From: MFD01275-c22 sp963705885
GTDB taxonomy: Bacteria > Actinomycetota > Actinomycetes > JACCUZ01
Direction of reading: 5' to 3'
NCBI GenBank assembly: GCA_963705885.1
Contig: OY970120.1
Coordinates: 248,001-312,000 of the forward strand
Length of the DNA: 64,000 nt
The translations under genes were made by a program, and so were the position numbers. This document shows positions 8,365 through 17,327 of the stretch, piece after piece. Under the pieces are notes generated by a model. That model saw nothing but the letters and a program-made list of their open reading frames with translations. It had not been told where the DNA came from and did no database searches. How positions within the stretch are numbered: position 1 is the stretch's first letter; each line of letters begins with the position of its first letter.

Positions 8365-9588
8365 GTGAGGTCGAGGGTCTTCGCCGGCATGCCCCGGGAG
8401 GTGACGGTCCTCACAGCCGTGGCGTTCGCGGTGGCCGTCGGCTTCGGCGTCGTCGTGCCCGCGATCCCCGTGTTCGCCCGCGAGTTCGGGGTGGGCCGCA
8501 CCGCAGCCGGGGCCGTGATCTCCGCCTTCGCCTTCATGCGGCTCGTCTCGGCGCTCGCCAGCGGCCGCCTGGTCAACCGCATCGGGGAGCGCGTCGTGCT
8601 CGCCACCGGCATCGGGATCGTCGCCGTCAGCAGCGCGGTGGCCGGGCTGTCGCAGTCGTACTGGCAGTTCCTCCTGCTGCGCGGCATCGGCGGCGTGGGG
8701 TCGGCGATGTTCACGGTGTCGGCGATCTCGCTCCTGCTGCGGGTGGTGGAAGCGGACCAGCGCGGCCGGGCGACGAGCCTGTGGCAGAGCGGGTTCCTCT
8801 TCGGCGCCATCGCCGGGCCGGCGATCGGCGGCCCTCTCACGGAGATCTCGTTGCGCGCGCCGTTCTTCGTCTACGCCGGCACCCTCGCCGTCGCGGGCGG
8901 CATCGGCATGCTCTTCCTCACGCACACGCCGCTGCACGACCTGGAGACGGGGGCGAACCCGCCGGCGCAGACCAGCCTCCGCGACGCGCTGCGGGTCTCG
9001 GGCTACCGGGCCGCCCTCGTGTCCAGCCTGGGCAACGGCTGGGTGCTCTTCGGCGTCCGCAGCTCGCTCATCCCGCTGTTCGTCACCGACAAGGACGGCA
9101 TCGGCGCGACGGCGACCTGGATCGGGGTCGGCCTGTTCGTGTCTGCTGCGACCCAGGGCGCCTCGCTGCTGGTCGTGGGCAGCTTCACCGACCGGGTGGG
9201 ACGACGGCCGGGCATGATCGCCGGAGGCGCCATCGCCACAACCGCCGTCCTCGGCCTCGCCGTGAGCGACTCGCTGGTCGTGTACGTCGTGGCCATGGCC
9301 GTGCTCGGTGTCGGGTCGTCCTTCCTCGGCGTGGCGCCCAGCGCGGCGGTCGGGGACGTCGTGTCCGGGCGCGGGGGCACTGTCGTCGCCGCCTTCCAGA
9401 TGGCCGCCGACCTCGGTGCGGTCGTCGGCCCGCTCGTCGCGGGCCTGCTCGCCGACAGCTACTCCTACGCCGCGGCGTTCTCGGCGACGGCCGGGGTGGT
9501 GGCGCTGGGCTTCCTCGCGGCGCTGTTGTCGACGGAGACCAAGCACCAGCCGCAGGACCCGGAGACCGTGGAGGTTCCTCCCGCATGA
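8365..9588 (+). CDS. Major facilitator superfamily transporter
   Basis: 407 residues with 12 predicted membrane segments and the MFS loop 2-3 signature (SALASGRLVNRIGERVVL) repeated in weaker form in the second half (GSFTDRVGRRPGMIAGG). The half-molecule symmetry and length fit a drug:H+ antiporter-like member; the substrate is unknown. GTG 8365 is chosen because a TAGCGT hexamer 8 nt upstream would give a leaderless transcript and the hydrophobic homology begins immediately. The stop overlaps the start of the following lipoprotein gene (ATGA, 9585). Confidence 0.85.
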   Translation: MRSRVFAGMPREVTVLTAVAFAVAVGFGVVVPAIPVFAREFGVGRTAAGAVISAFAFMRLVSALASGRLVNRIGERVVLATGIGIVAVSSAVAGLSQSYWQFLLLRGIGGVGSAMFTVSAISLLLRVVEADQRGRATSLWQSGFLFGAIAGPAIGGPLTEISLRAPFFVYAGTLAVAGGIGMLFLTHTPLHDLETGANPPAQTSLRDALRVSGYRAALVSSLGNGWVLFGVRSSLIPLFVTDKDGIGATATWIGVGLFVSAATQGASLLVVGSFTDRVGRRPGMIAGGAIATTAVLGLAVSDSLVVYVVAMAVLGVGSSFLGVAPSAAVGDVVSGRGGTVVAAFQMAADLGAVVGPLVAGLLADSYSYAAAFSATAGVVALGFLAALLSTETKHQPQDPETVEVPPA

Positions 9589-10004
9589 CCCGCCTCGCCG
9601 TGGCCGTCCTGATGGCCGCCCTGGTGCTCGCCGGATGCTCCGCGGACAGCACCGACGGGCCGACGGAGGAGCGCTCCCCGTCGGCGAGCGGGGCGCGGTT
9701 CCCCGACGTCGTCCAGGTGCAGATCGAACCCGAGGCGGAGGGGTCGTACAGACTCACCGTGACGATGAGCTCGCCGTACGACAGCCCGCAGCGCTACGCC
9801 GACGGCTGGCGGGTGACCGGTCCCGACGGCACGGTCTACGCGACGACGACGCTCGGGCACGACCACGCCTCCGAGCAGCCGTTCACCCGGACGCAGACCG
9901 GTGTGGAGGTCCCCGACGGTGTCGACACCGTGGTGGTCGAGGGCCGCGACACCGAGAACGGGTACGGCGGCGGCACCGTGACCGCGGACCTGCCGGACCG
10001 GTGA
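9585..10004 (+). CDS. Small secreted lipoprotein
   Basis: 139 residues with a type II signal peptide (hydrophobic AVAVLMAALV then lipobox LAGC, Cys about residue 17), a Ser/Asp-rich linker and a compact beta-rich domain (residues about 45-139, e.g. YRLTVTMSSPYDSPQRYADGWRVTGPDG). Attached to the outer face of the membrane. The 4-nt overlap with the MFS exporter implies co-expression. The family resembles actinobacterial conserved lipoproteins of unknown role. Confidence 0.75.
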   Translation: MTRLAVAVLMAALVLAGCSADSTDGPTEERSPSASGARFPDVVQVQIEPEAEGSYRLTVTMSSPYDSPQRYADGWRVTGPDGTVYATTTLGHDHASEQPFTRTQTGVEVPDGVDTVVVEGRDTENGYGGGTVTADLPDR

Positions 10005-10022
10005 CCCGTTGAGGTCAGCACG

Positions 10023-10520
10023 TCAGAGGTGGCGGAACGGCTCCGGCACGTAGCCCAGCAGCACGTCGCGCCACGCAGCCGGCAGGGCCGCGGCGACGGC
10101 GGGGTCGTCCTTGGCGAGCCAGGCCAGGTGGCGCAACCCGTGCTCGACCACCGGTGCCGGGCCGATCTCGCGCGGCGCCGAGGTCGCGTCGCCCCGTGCC
10201 AGGGTGGACCGCCGTACCGGCTCCCGGTCGAGCCCTTGCACCCATGCGTCGTCCATCACGGCGACGAACGTCAGCACCACCCCGCCCCGCGCCTGCCGCC
10301 ACGAGGTGGAGTGCAGCACCGTCGGTTCCCCGAGGTTGGCCCGCACGATGTCGCCGACGGACGCCATCGGGTCGGCGCCCTGCGCGACCTCGACGAACCA
10401 GGGCTCGGGTCCGCACGGTCCGGTCAGCGCGGGAGTGCCGTCCGCAGCCAGCACGAGGACCATGATCTCCGCCTGGACCGGCCCCTCGACCGTCAGGACG
10501 CGCAGAGCCTCCTCGGACAC
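10023..10520 (-). CDS. Conserved hypothetical protein
   Basis: About 165 residues, soluble, without signal peptide or membrane helix. The N-terminus resembles an alpha/beta strand pattern (VQAEIMVLVLAADGTP), and Trp-rich segments (EPWFVEV, SWRQARGGVVLTFVAVMDDAW) are present. No catalytic motif or family was recognised. The start is uncertain: GTG 10520 avoids overlap with the upstream small gene, while an ATG 48 nt further upstream would overlap it by 32 nt. No convincing Shine-Dalgarno is seen for either. It probably shares a transcript with the DUF1059 gene 16 nt upstream. Confidence 0.55.
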   Translation of the reverse strand: MSEEALRVLTVEGPVQAEIMVLVLAADGTPALTGPCGPEPWFVEVAQGADPMASVGDIVRANLGEPTVLHSTSWRQARGGVVLTFVAVMDDAWVQGLDREPVRRSTLARGDATSAPREIGPAPVVEHGLRHLAWLAKDDPAVAAALPAAWRDVLLGYVPEPFRHL

Positions 10521-10536
10521 CGGTGGCCGACTCGGC

Positions 10537-10683
10537 TCAGGCGGGCTCGGCCATGGCGAGGGCCTCATCGGCCGTCACGTCCATGCCGTGCACCGTGCGG
10601 CCGTGGTCCTGGACGGCGACCACCAGCTCCTCTTCCGCGCCCTCGAAGGTCCATCCGCAGTCGCAGCGCACAAGCCTGGCCAC
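10537..10683 (-). CDS. DUF1059 small protein
   Basis: 48 residues from GTG 10683, chosen because GGGAG lies 5 nt upstream. The sequence begins ARLVRCDCGWTFEGAEEEL and continues QDHGRTVHGMDVTADEALAM, the hallmark layout of DUF1059 (paired Cys in CxCGW and two His in a DHxxxxHG context). The Cys/His spacing suggests metal binding, but no biochemical role is established for the family. Upstream of and probably co-transcribed with the hypothetical gene at 10023-10520. Confidence 0.8.
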   Translation of the reverse strand: MARLVRCDCGWTFEGAEEELVVAVQDHGRTVHGMDVTADEALAMAEPA

Positions 10684-10790
10684 TGTCGCTCCCTGACGTC
10701 GCGAGGTCAGGACGGCCCTGACCGTGGAACCCGCACCGATGATGGGCCCGCTGCCCGTCGGCCGCAACCACCTCCCCGAGGAGTCGTCGT

Positions 10791-10796
10791 TAGGGT
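10791..10796 (+). promoter_or_regulatory. -10 element TAGGGT for leaderless hydrolase mRNA
   Basis: TAGGGT ends 6 nt before the ATG at 10803, and no ribosome-binding site is present. The spacing equals that seen at six other genes in this window and fits transcription beginning at the start codon. Confidence 0.45.
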
Positions 10797-10802
10797 CCCG
10801 GC

Positions 10803-11621
10803 ATGATCGCCACCTCGGGACGCGCCCGGATCGCCTACGACGTCACCGGCGGCTCCGACGAGGGCACGGACGTGTTGCTCCTCCACGCCGGCGTCACCGA
10901 CCGGCGGAGCTGGGCCTCGGTCATCGAGAGCATCGGACCGAGGCACCGCTGCGTCGCCTACGACGCGAGGGGGTTCGGCGGGACGACGTACGAGCGGCAG
11001 CCCGGCTGGTCACCGGTCGAGGACGCCGTCGCGGTCATGGATGCCGCCGGACTCGACCGGGCGGTCCTGGTCGCCGGCTCGATGGGCGGCGCGACCGCTC
11101 TCGACGTCGCGCTGGAGCACCCCGGGCGGTGCCGGGCGCTGGTCCTGATCGGCACCGCGATCCGCGGAGCGCCCTACCCCGAGATCACCGAGGGGCCGGC
11201 CGCCGCTCTCGAGGCGCAGACGGAGGCGGCCGAGGAGGCGGACGACGTCGACGAGGTCAACCGCCTCGAGGCGTGGACCTGGCTCGACGGCCCGGGCGCG
11301 CGTGAAGGCCGCGTGGGCGGCGAGACACGCGAGTTGTTCCTCGACATGAACGGCAAGGCACTGCGCGCGCCGGACCCCGGACCGAAGGCGGACCAGGACG
11401 ACACGTGGCAAGGACTCGCGCAGATCGCGGTCCCGACCCTGCTCCTCGTCGGCAGCCTGGACATGCCTGACTTCCAGATCGTCGACGAGCAGGCCGCGGA
11501 CATCGTGCCCGGCGCACGTCTGGTTCGCCTCGACGGCGTCGCCCATCTGCCGCAGCTCGAGGCGGACCCGAACTGCCTCCGCGAGATCAGCGCCTTCGTC
11601 GACCGGGTGTCGAGCGACTAG
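10803..11621 (+). CDS. Alpha/beta-hydrolase fold protein
   Basis: 272-residue serine hydrolase. The nucleophile elbow is VAGSMGG with Ser93, preceded by a His-containing oxyanion strand (LLLHAGVTDRRSW). The acid is likely the Asp in VGSLDMPD and the base His sits in GVAHLPQLEAD near the C-terminus. The fold and cap resemble lactonases and 3-oxoadipate enol-lactonase-like enzymes, but the substrate is unknown. Probably leaderless (see TAGGGT at 10791). Flanked by a divergent DUF1059 operon and a downstream DUF222/HNH gene. Confidence 0.8.
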   Translation: MIATSGRARIAYDVTGGSDEGTDVLLLHAGVTDRRSWASVIESIGPRHRCVAYDARGFGGTTYERQPGWSPVEDAVAVMDAAGLDRAVLVAGSMGGATALDVALEHPGRCRALVLIGTAIRGAPYPEITEGPAAALEAQTEAAEEADDVDEVNRLEAWTWLDGPGAREGRVGGETRELFLDMNGKALRAPDPGPKADQDDTWQGLAQIAVPTLLLVGSLDMPDFQIVDEQAADIVPGARLVRLDGVAHLPQLEADPNCLREISAFVDRVSSD

Positions 11622-11708
11622 CACGGGCCCGTCTCGGCGGCGGGATCCGTTGTCCACAAACGGTTTCTCGTACGTTCCTCACGCGGGGTTTGTGTCGGGG
11701 GTGGTGGC

Positions 11709-11714
11709 TAGTTT
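11709..11714 (+). promoter_or_regulatory. -10 element TAGTTT for the DUF222/HNH gene
   Basis: TAGTTT ends 6 nt before ATG 11721 with no Shine-Dalgarno sequence, the leaderless arrangement recurring in this window. Confidence 0.4.
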
Positions 11715-11720
11715 CGTGGC

Positions 11721-13077
11721 ATGAGTCAGGCAGGTTCGGTCGTCGAGCACCCGGTGGTGACCGGGGTGTGGGCGGCCGCGGCCGGGCTCGACGCCAACGG
11801 GTCCTCGACGGTGTGGCAGCTCTCGGACGGCGAGGTCGAGGCCACCCTGGCCGGGCTGCTGGCGGTCGAGGCGAGGGCCGTGGCGCTGCGGGCGGTGCTG
11901 CTGCGCGAGGCCGAGACCCGCGACCTCAAGGCCCGCACCGCCGCCTGCAGCGTGCAGCGCTGGCTGGGTGACCGGTTCCGGCTCTCCCCCGCCGACGCGG
12001 CCGCCCGCGTCCGCCAGGCCGGCCTGCTCGGGCGGCACCCGGTGCTCGAGGCGGCGCTGGCCGACGGTCGGGTCACCGTCGAGCAGGCCGGGGTGGCCGC
12101 GACCGCGCTGGACCGGGTCACGACGCTGCCCGAGGTCGCCGCGGACGTCGGGCAGGACGCCGCCGGGTTCCTGGTCGACCTGTGCGCGTCGCTGGCCCCC
12201 CGCGACCTGGCGCGCGCCGGGCAGGCCCTGGTCGAGGAGCTGACCTGCGCTCCGTCGGTGGACGACCCCGCCGACGCCGCCGCGGTCGAGCGCGAGCAGC
12301 AGCGGGCCGAGGCCGAGGCGCAGGCCGGTGAGCGCAACGACCTGCACGTCGCGCGCCGCCGCGGCCGGATGCGCGCCGTGCTCGACCTCGGCCCCCTCGG
12401 CGAGGCCACCCTCGCCGCGTGGCTCCGCGATCGCCGACACCCCGGCGGCCGGCGACGACGGGGTGCAGGACGACCGGTCGCGCTCCGAACGCCGCGGCGA
12501 CGCCCTCGTCGACCTCCTCGCCACCGCGGCCGCGGAGGACACGGACCACGCGGCGTCCGGGCCGGTCGCGCCGCTCGCGCTCCTCACGATCACCACCACC
12601 CTGGCCGACCTGCGCGACGGGCTGGCCGGGGCCGGGCGGCTGGACACCGGCGGCACCCTGTCCGCCGCCACCCTGCGCCAGCTCGCCTGCGATGCCCTGG
12701 TCGTGCCCGCCGTGCTCGGCGGGCCGTCCCAGGTCCTCGACCTCGGGCGCTCCACCCGCGACTGGAACCGCGCCCAGCGCCGCGCCGCCGCCCTGCGCGA
12801 CCGCGGCTGCGTCGCGCCCGGCTGCGACCAGCCCCCCGCCACCTGCCAGCTCCACCACTGCTGGCACTGGGTCGACGGCGGCCCCACCGACCTGGCCAAC
12901 GCGGCCCTGCTGTGCGGGTTCCACCACCGCATGGTCCACCGCCAAGGCTGGGCCGTCGTCCTCGCCGCCAACGGCTACCCCCAGCTCGTCCCACCCGCCA
13001 CCATCGACCCCGACCGCCGACCGAGACAACACCACCGCTACCGCCTCACCCTGCTCACCGCACGACACCGCGAGTGA
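11721..13077 (+). pseudogene. DUF222/HNH endonuclease-like gene, one frameshift
   Basis: The N-terminal DUF222 half (MSQAGSVVEHPVV... to about 12425) and the C-terminal HNH half (from about 12430) lie in different frames. The joint falls near 12425-12430 and the total length is one base more than a multiple of three, consistent with one inserted base. The HNH part is intact: CVAPGCDQPPATCQLHH...LCGFHHRMVH provides the zinc cysteines and the metal-binding His. Restored length would be about 451 residues, normal for the DUF222/HNH family, which is multicopy in actinobacteria and often associated with intron- or intein-like mobility. Whether the shift is biological or an assembly error cannot be decided here. 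Confidence 0.75.
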
Positions 13078-13089
13078 GCCGCGGCTACC

Positions 13090-13443
13090 TCACGGAACGA
13101 GCTGACGCTCGATCTCGAGACCGGTCAGGTCGGACCTGCGCCAGTACCTGCGGGTGACGTCGATGGCCGTGGCGTCGGTGTCCGGCCACCGGTCACGCTC
13201 CGCCTCGGACTCCCCCAGGCAGGGGAACCCCTCGACGACGATCCAGTCCTTGACCGTCACGGGGACGCCGTGCAGGGGCCCGACGGGCAGGCCGGCAGAT
13301 CGCGAGCGGTTCAGGCGCGCTGCATCAGCGAGAGCCCGGTCGTCGTTGAACGACGCGACCGCGCCGGTGGCGTCGTCCACGCGCCGCAGCGCGGCCAGCG
13401 ATGCCGACACCCCCTCGATTGCGGACTGCTCGGGCAACGTCAC
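13090..13443 (-). pseudogene. Amidase-signature enzyme remnant
   Basis: The frame from GTG 13443 encodes the N-terminus of an amidase-signature protein: SAGLPVGPLHGVPVTVKDW holds the catalytic Lys of the Ser-cisSer-Lys triad. The Gly/Ser-rich GGSSGG segment with the two serines is missing. The sequence jumps to TRRYWRRSDLTGLEIERQL, which resembles a region from the middle of such enzymes, and stops at about 117 residues. An internal deletion plus C-terminal truncation is the simplest reading, so the product should be inactive. Confidence 0.55.
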
Positions 13444-13502
13444 GCGAGGGAAACCAGCGCCGGAACCGGAGATGGGCGGCAAGGCTTGGCGCGAGCCAGC
13501 CG

Positions 13503-13910
13503 TCAGAAAGCGGCGAGCAGGGCCGCGGAGGCTGCCACCAGGGCGCAGGCCAGGCGCACCCGGTCGGCAGCCAGCAGGCGGCGGATCACACGCTCGTCGA
13601 GCCCCCGCCCGAGCCGCGAGTGCGCAGGGGCGGCGACCGCCGCCGTCACGACCACTGCGGTCCCCGACGCGGCCACCGCCACGCCCTGCGCCACCCCGGG
13701 GCCGCTCAGGATCGCGACCGCACCGGCGACGAGCACCGACCCGTAGACCAGCCCGACGACGGGAACGATGCGGTGGACGTGAGCGGCGTGCGTCGACGGC
13801 CACCGCTCCGCCGGGGTGGCCGCGAGCGCCGGGTAGACGATCAGTGTCACGACGAGCTGGAACCCGGCATGCAGCGCGGTCGCTGCGACGAGCAGCACGC
13901 TTGCGGTCAT
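13503..13910 (-). CDS. Four-helix integral membrane protein
   Basis: 135 residues with four hydrophobic segments: about 1-28 (MTASVLLVAATALHAGFQLV), 46-68, 72-96 and a last one at the C-terminus (ALVAASAALLAAF). His-containing stretches (THAAHVHRIVP) sit between helices 1 and 2. No family was recognised with confidence; short actinobacterial membrane proteins of the DUF1772-like type have this layout. It starts 7 nt after the stop of the MutL-like gene and is probably its co-transcribed distal partner. Confidence 0.65.
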   Translation of the reverse strand: MTASVLLVAATALHAGFQLVVTLIVYPALAATPAERWPSTHAAHVHRIVPVVGLVYGSVLVAGAVAILSGPGVAQGVAVAASGTAVVVTAAVAAPAHSRLGRGLDERVIRRLLAADRVRLACALVAASAALLAAF

Positions 13911-13917
13911 CAGCGCC

Positions 13918-15234
13918 CTACAGGTGTCCGGCGAGCAGCCGGGCCGCGGTGCCGGGGTCGTCGGCTGAGAGCAGGCCCGCCGCGGCCAGGACGTACGCGT
14001 CGTCGACGACAGCCCGGGCGCGCTCGGGCAGCGGCCACCCACCCGCGAGGTCCGCGGTCGCCGGCCCCAGCACCTGGGCGCGCAGCTCCGCCGAGCCGTG
14101 TCGCAGCACCCCGCCCGAGCCGACCACCAGCCGCACGTCGCGCAGGTCCTTGCCGCCGCGGCCGTGCCGGCGCAGCGCCACCGTCGCCGCCAGCTCGGCG
14201 AGCCGTGCGTCGACCGCCCGCTCGTCGCCGGAGGACGGCAGGTAGGACGGGTCGGCCACCCTGACCTCGGCCGCTGCCCGCAACGCCGCCTCCTCCCCCG
14301 CGCCCAGCAGCCGCTCGCCCACCGCGGCGTCGACCACCCCGACGGCACCCCACCGCATGCCCAGGTCACCCTCGACGGTCCGGCTGCGCCACATCACCTC
14401 GACGACCTCCTTGCGGAGCACCGCGTCCTCGCCCTGCGGTGTCACGACCGAGTAGACGTCTGTCGTCGCGCCGCCGACGTCGACGACCAGCACGTCGCCG
14501 GCACCCGGCACGTCCTCGTGGCCGTCGGCGAGCAGCTCGACCCCGCTGAGCACGGCGTCCGGCGTCGCGGCGCGCACCATCGCGGGGAAGTCGGCGCGCC
14601 GCGAGAGCCGCTTCCCGCCGATGACGTGCCGGATGAACACCTCGCGGATGGCGGCCCGCGCCGGGCCCGGCGCGAGCCGGCCGATCTCGGGCAGGACGTT
14701 GGGCGCGCCGATGACCGTCCGCGCGCCCCCGTCGAGCAGCGCGACGACCTCCTCGCGAGAGTCGGCGTTGCCCGCGGCGACGACCGGCACCCGCAGGCGG
14801 GACCTGGCCAGCCGGTCCGCGTTGTGCAGGAGCACCTCGGAGTTCCCGCCGTCGGTCCCGCCCACCAGCAGCACGACGTCGGGCCGGGCACCGGCCAGGT
14901 CTCGCACGTCGGCGGTCGCCATCGGGCCCGACGCGACGTGCACGACCCGTGCGCCGGCGGACAGACCCACGCGGTGCCCCGCCTCCGCAGTCACCTCCCG
15001 CTCGTAGCCGACGACCGCGAGCCGCAGCCCGCCGCCGGCACTGGAGCACGCGACCACCTCGGCGCCCTCCGCGGCGAGAGCGGCGCGGCAGGCGTCGACG
15101 CCGTCCATGACGTCGGTGTCGACCGTCGTGCGGTGCGACGCGGTGCCGAGCAGCCGGCCGGAGTCGAGCTCGACCAGCGCGGCCTTGGTGAAGGTCGAGC
15201 CGACGTCGACGCAGACGACCCGCTCGGCCGCCAC
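13918..15234 (-). CDS. MutL/GlmL-like ASKHA ATPase
   Basis: 438 residues of the actin/Hsp70/sugar-kinase ATPase fold. The phosphate-1 loop DVGSTFTKA lies at residues 10-18, and a second nucleotide motif VLVVDVGGATTDVYSV sits in the middle. LLVGGTDGGNSEVLLHNA is typical of the glutamate mutase L family. Family members act as reactivation or assembly chaperones for B12-dependent carbon-skeleton mutases such as glutamate mutase and D-ornithine aminomutase. No mutase subunits are in the window, so the client is unknown. GTG 15234 abuts the stop of the upstream transsulfuration gene with no gap, indicating one operon. Confidence 0.75.
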   Translation of the reverse strand: MAAERVVCVDVGSTFTKAALVELDSGRLLGTASHRTTVDTDVMDGVDACRAALAAEGAEVVACSSAGGGLRLAVVGYEREVTAEAGHRVGLSAGARVVHVASGPMATADVRDLAGARPDVVLLVGGTDGGNSEVLLHNADRLARSRLRVPVVAAGNADSREEVVALLDGGARTVIGAPNVLPEIGRLAPGPARAAIREVFIRHVIGGKRLSRRADFPAMVRAATPDAVLSGVELLADGHEDVPGAGDVLVVDVGGATTDVYSVVTPQGEDAVLRKEVVEVMWRSRTVEGDLGMRWGAVGVVDAAVGERLLGAGEEAALRAAAEVRVADPSYLPSSGDERAVDARLAELAATVALRRHGRGGKDLRDVRLVVGSGGVLRHGSAELRAQVLGPATADLAGGWPLPERARAVVDDAYVLAAAGLLSADDPGTAARLLAGHL

Positions 15235-16371
15235 CTAGCCCAGAGCCTGGGTGAGGTCCTCGACGAGGTCGTCCACCGCCTCGATGCCCACCGAGAGGCG
15301 GACCAGGTCTCCCGGCACCTCCAGCGGTGACCCCGCCGCGGAGGCGTGCGTCATCCGGCCGGGGTGCTCGATCAACGACTCGACGCCGCCGAGGGACTCG
15401 CCGAGGGTGAACAGCGACGCGCGGTTGCAGATCGCGACGGCCTCCTCCTCGCCGCCGCGGACGCGGAAGGACACCATCCCGCCGAACGCCTTCATCTGCT
15501 TGGCGGCCACCTCGTGGTCCGGGTGGTCGGGCAGGCCCGGGTAGAGCACCTCGGTCACCTTCGGGTGGGCGGCGAGCACCTCGACGACGCGCTCGGCGTT
15601 GGCGCAGTGCCGGTCCATGCGCACGCCCAGGGTCTTGATGCCGCGCAGCACCAGCCACGCGTCGAACGGGCCGGCGATCGCCCCCATCGCGTTCTGGTGG
15701 TAGGCGACGCGCTCGCCGAGCTCGTCGTCGGCCAGCACGAGCGCGCCACCGACCACGTCGGAGTGCCCACCCATGTACTTCGTCGTCGAGTGCACGACCG
15801 CGTCGGCGCCGAGCGCCAGCGGCTGCTGCAGGTAGGGAGACGCGAACGTGTTGTCCACCATCAGCAACGCACCCGCGTCGTGCGCGAGCACGGCGAGGGC
15901 GGCGATGTCGACGATGCCGAGCAGCGGGTTGGTCGGTGTCTCGACCCACACCACCTTGGTGCGGCCGGGCACGATCGCGGCCCGGAACGCGTCGAGGTCG
16001 TGGCCGCCGGCGGGCGTGTAGTCCAGGCCCCAGCGCTCCATGACCTTGGCGAAGAGCCGGTAGGTGCCGCCGTACGCGTCGCCGGGGATCACGACGTGGT
16101 CGCCGGGTGAGCAGACCGTCCGCAGGAAGGTGTCCTCGGCCGCGAGCCCCGACGCGAACGCGAGCCCTCTCCGACCGTGCTCGATCGCCGCGAGGCACTC
16201 CTCGAGCGCGGTGCGGGTCGGGTTGGCGCTGCGGCTGTACTCGTAGCCGCCGCGCAGGCCGCCGACGCCGTCCTGCTTGTAGGTCGACACCTGGTAGATC
16301 GGGGGCACGACCGCGCCGGTGGCCGCGTCGGCCTCCTGGCCCGCGTGGATGGCGAGGGTCTCGAACTCCAT
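15235..16371 (-). CDS. metB: Cystathionine gamma-lyase/gamma-synthase
   Basis: 378-residue PLP enzyme of the Cys/Met metabolism family, cytoplasmic homotetramer. Characteristic segments: YEYSRSANPTR, the Asp-containing cofactor strand MVDNTFASPY, and STTKYMGGHSDVVGG with the PLP lysine about Lys198. Sequence alone does not separate gamma-synthase (methionine synthesis) from gamma-lyase (cysteine from methionine). A cystathionine beta-synthase lies 4 kb away on the same strand, favouring reverse transsulfuration. ATG 16371 is preceded by TACGCT with 6 nt spacing, so the mRNA is likely leaderless. Confidence 0.85.
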   Translation of the reverse strand: MEFETLAIHAGQEADAATGAVVPPIYQVSTYKQDGVGGLRGGYEYSRSANPTRTALEECLAAIEHGRRGLAFASGLAAEDTFLRTVCSPGDHVVIPGDAYGGTYRLFAKVMERWGLDYTPAGGHDLDAFRAAIVPGRTKVVWVETPTNPLLGIVDIAALAVLAHDAGALLMVDNTFASPYLQQPLALGADAVVHSTTKYMGGHSDVVGGALVLADDELGERVAYHQNAMGAIAGPFDAWLVLRGIKTLGVRMDRHCANAERVVEVLAAHPKVTEVLYPGLPDHPDHEVAAKQMKAFGGMVSFRVRGGEEEAVAICNRASLFTLGESLGGVESLIEHPGRMTHASAAGSPLEVPGDLVRLSVGIEAVDDLVEDLTQALG

Positions 16372-16377
16372 GTGCCG

Positions 16378-16402
16378 AGCGTACGGGGGCAGGTGGCACG
16401 AT
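16378..16402. promoter_or_regulatory. Divergent leaderless -10 elements (metB-type gene and DDAH gene)
   Basis: Only 37 bp separate the two starts. On the minus strand TACGCT (16378-16383) ends 6 nt before ATG 16371. On the plus strand CACGAT (16397-16402) ends 6 nt before ATG 16409. The two promoters must overlap, so polymerase binding on one strand may exclude the other. Confidence 0.4.
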
Positions 16403-16408
16403 CGAGCC

Positions 16409-17266
16409 ATGACCTCCTCCGCCCGCCCCTTCGGTGTCCGGTCCATGTCCGCCGACCTGCGACGCGTGCTGGTCGTCCGGCCCACGACCGTCGGCGACTT
16501 CGCCGCGGCGGGCTGGCGCACCCCCGACGCGGACGCGCTCCTCCGCGAGCACGACGGCTTCGTCGAGCTGCTCGACGGCCTCGGCGTCGAGGTCGTCGTG
16601 GCCGAGGCGCCGGACGGGCTGGTGGACGCGTGCTTCGCCTACGACCCGGTCTTCGTGACGGGCGAGGGCGCCATCGAGCTGCAGATGCGCAAGCCCGCCC
16701 GCAGGGAGGACCCCGCGTTCCTCGTCGCCGAGGTCGAGAAGGCCGGGGTCCCGGTCGCCGGTCGGCTGACCGGTGACGCGACGGCCGACGGCGGCGACAT
16801 GTGCTGGCTGGACGAGACGACCCTGGCCGTGGGGCGCGGCTACCGCACCAACGCCGCGGCCCACGCCCAGCTCGCCGAGATCCTCGGCCGGGAGGGCGTG
16901 ACCGTCGAGCGGGCGGACCTGCCCCACCACCTCGGCGCCGCGCACGTCATGCACCTGATGAGCGTCGTGTCGCCGGTCGCGCCCGACCTCGCCGTGGTCT
17001 TCGAGCCGCTGGCGCCCGTCCCGCTGCTGGAGATGCTCGCCGAGCGCGGCTACCGCACCGTTGCCGCGGACCCCGAGGAGCTCGACGACCAGGGCTGCAA
17101 CGTCCTCGCGGTGCGGCCCGGGGTCGTCGTGACGACCGACACCGCACCCCGGACCCGGGCCGCCCTGGAGGCGGCGGGCGTCGAGGTGCACACCTACGCC
17201 GCCACGGAGATCAACAAGGGGGACGGCGGCCCGACCTGCCTGACCCGCCCGCTGCTCCGAACCTGA
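16409..17266 (+). CDS. ddaH: Dimethylarginine dimethylaminohydrolase-like protein
   Basis: 285-residue member of the amidinotransferase/arginine deiminase superfamily (beta-alpha propeller). The catalytic Cys is in GPTCLTRP near the C-terminus (about Cys277), the His in LPHHLGAAHVMHLMS, and acidic substrate-binding residues in TGDATADGGDM. The family hydrolyses methylated arginines to citrulline plus methylamines, or arginine itself, through a Cys-linked intermediate. Actinobacterial members of this size are usually annotated DDAH. Divergent from the cystathionine gamma-enzyme gene. Confidence 0.8.
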   Translation: MTSSARPFGVRSMSADLRRVLVVRPTTVGDFAAAGWRTPDADALLREHDGFVELLDGLGVEVVVAEAPDGLVDACFAYDPVFVTGEGAIELQMRKPARREDPAFLVAEVEKAGVPVAGRLTGDATADGGDMCWLDETTLAVGRGYRTNAAAHAQLAEILGREGVTVERADLPHHLGAAHVMHLMSVVSPVAPDLAVVFEPLAPVPLLEMLAERGYRTVAADPEELDDQGCNVLAVRPGVVVTTDTAPRTRAALEAAGVEVHTYAATEINKGDGGPTCLTRPLLRT

Positions 17267-17327
17267 CCCGTCAGGCGAAACGGAACACCTCGCGCCGCGA
17301 CGGAGTTCCCAGGAGCGGAGGTTCCAC

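Noticed and set aside
12328..12425. Independent start of the HNH half at 12328
   Set aside because: The first 30 codons of that frame are out-of-frame DUF222 sequence; the HNH part is better read as the downstream piece of one frameshifted gene.
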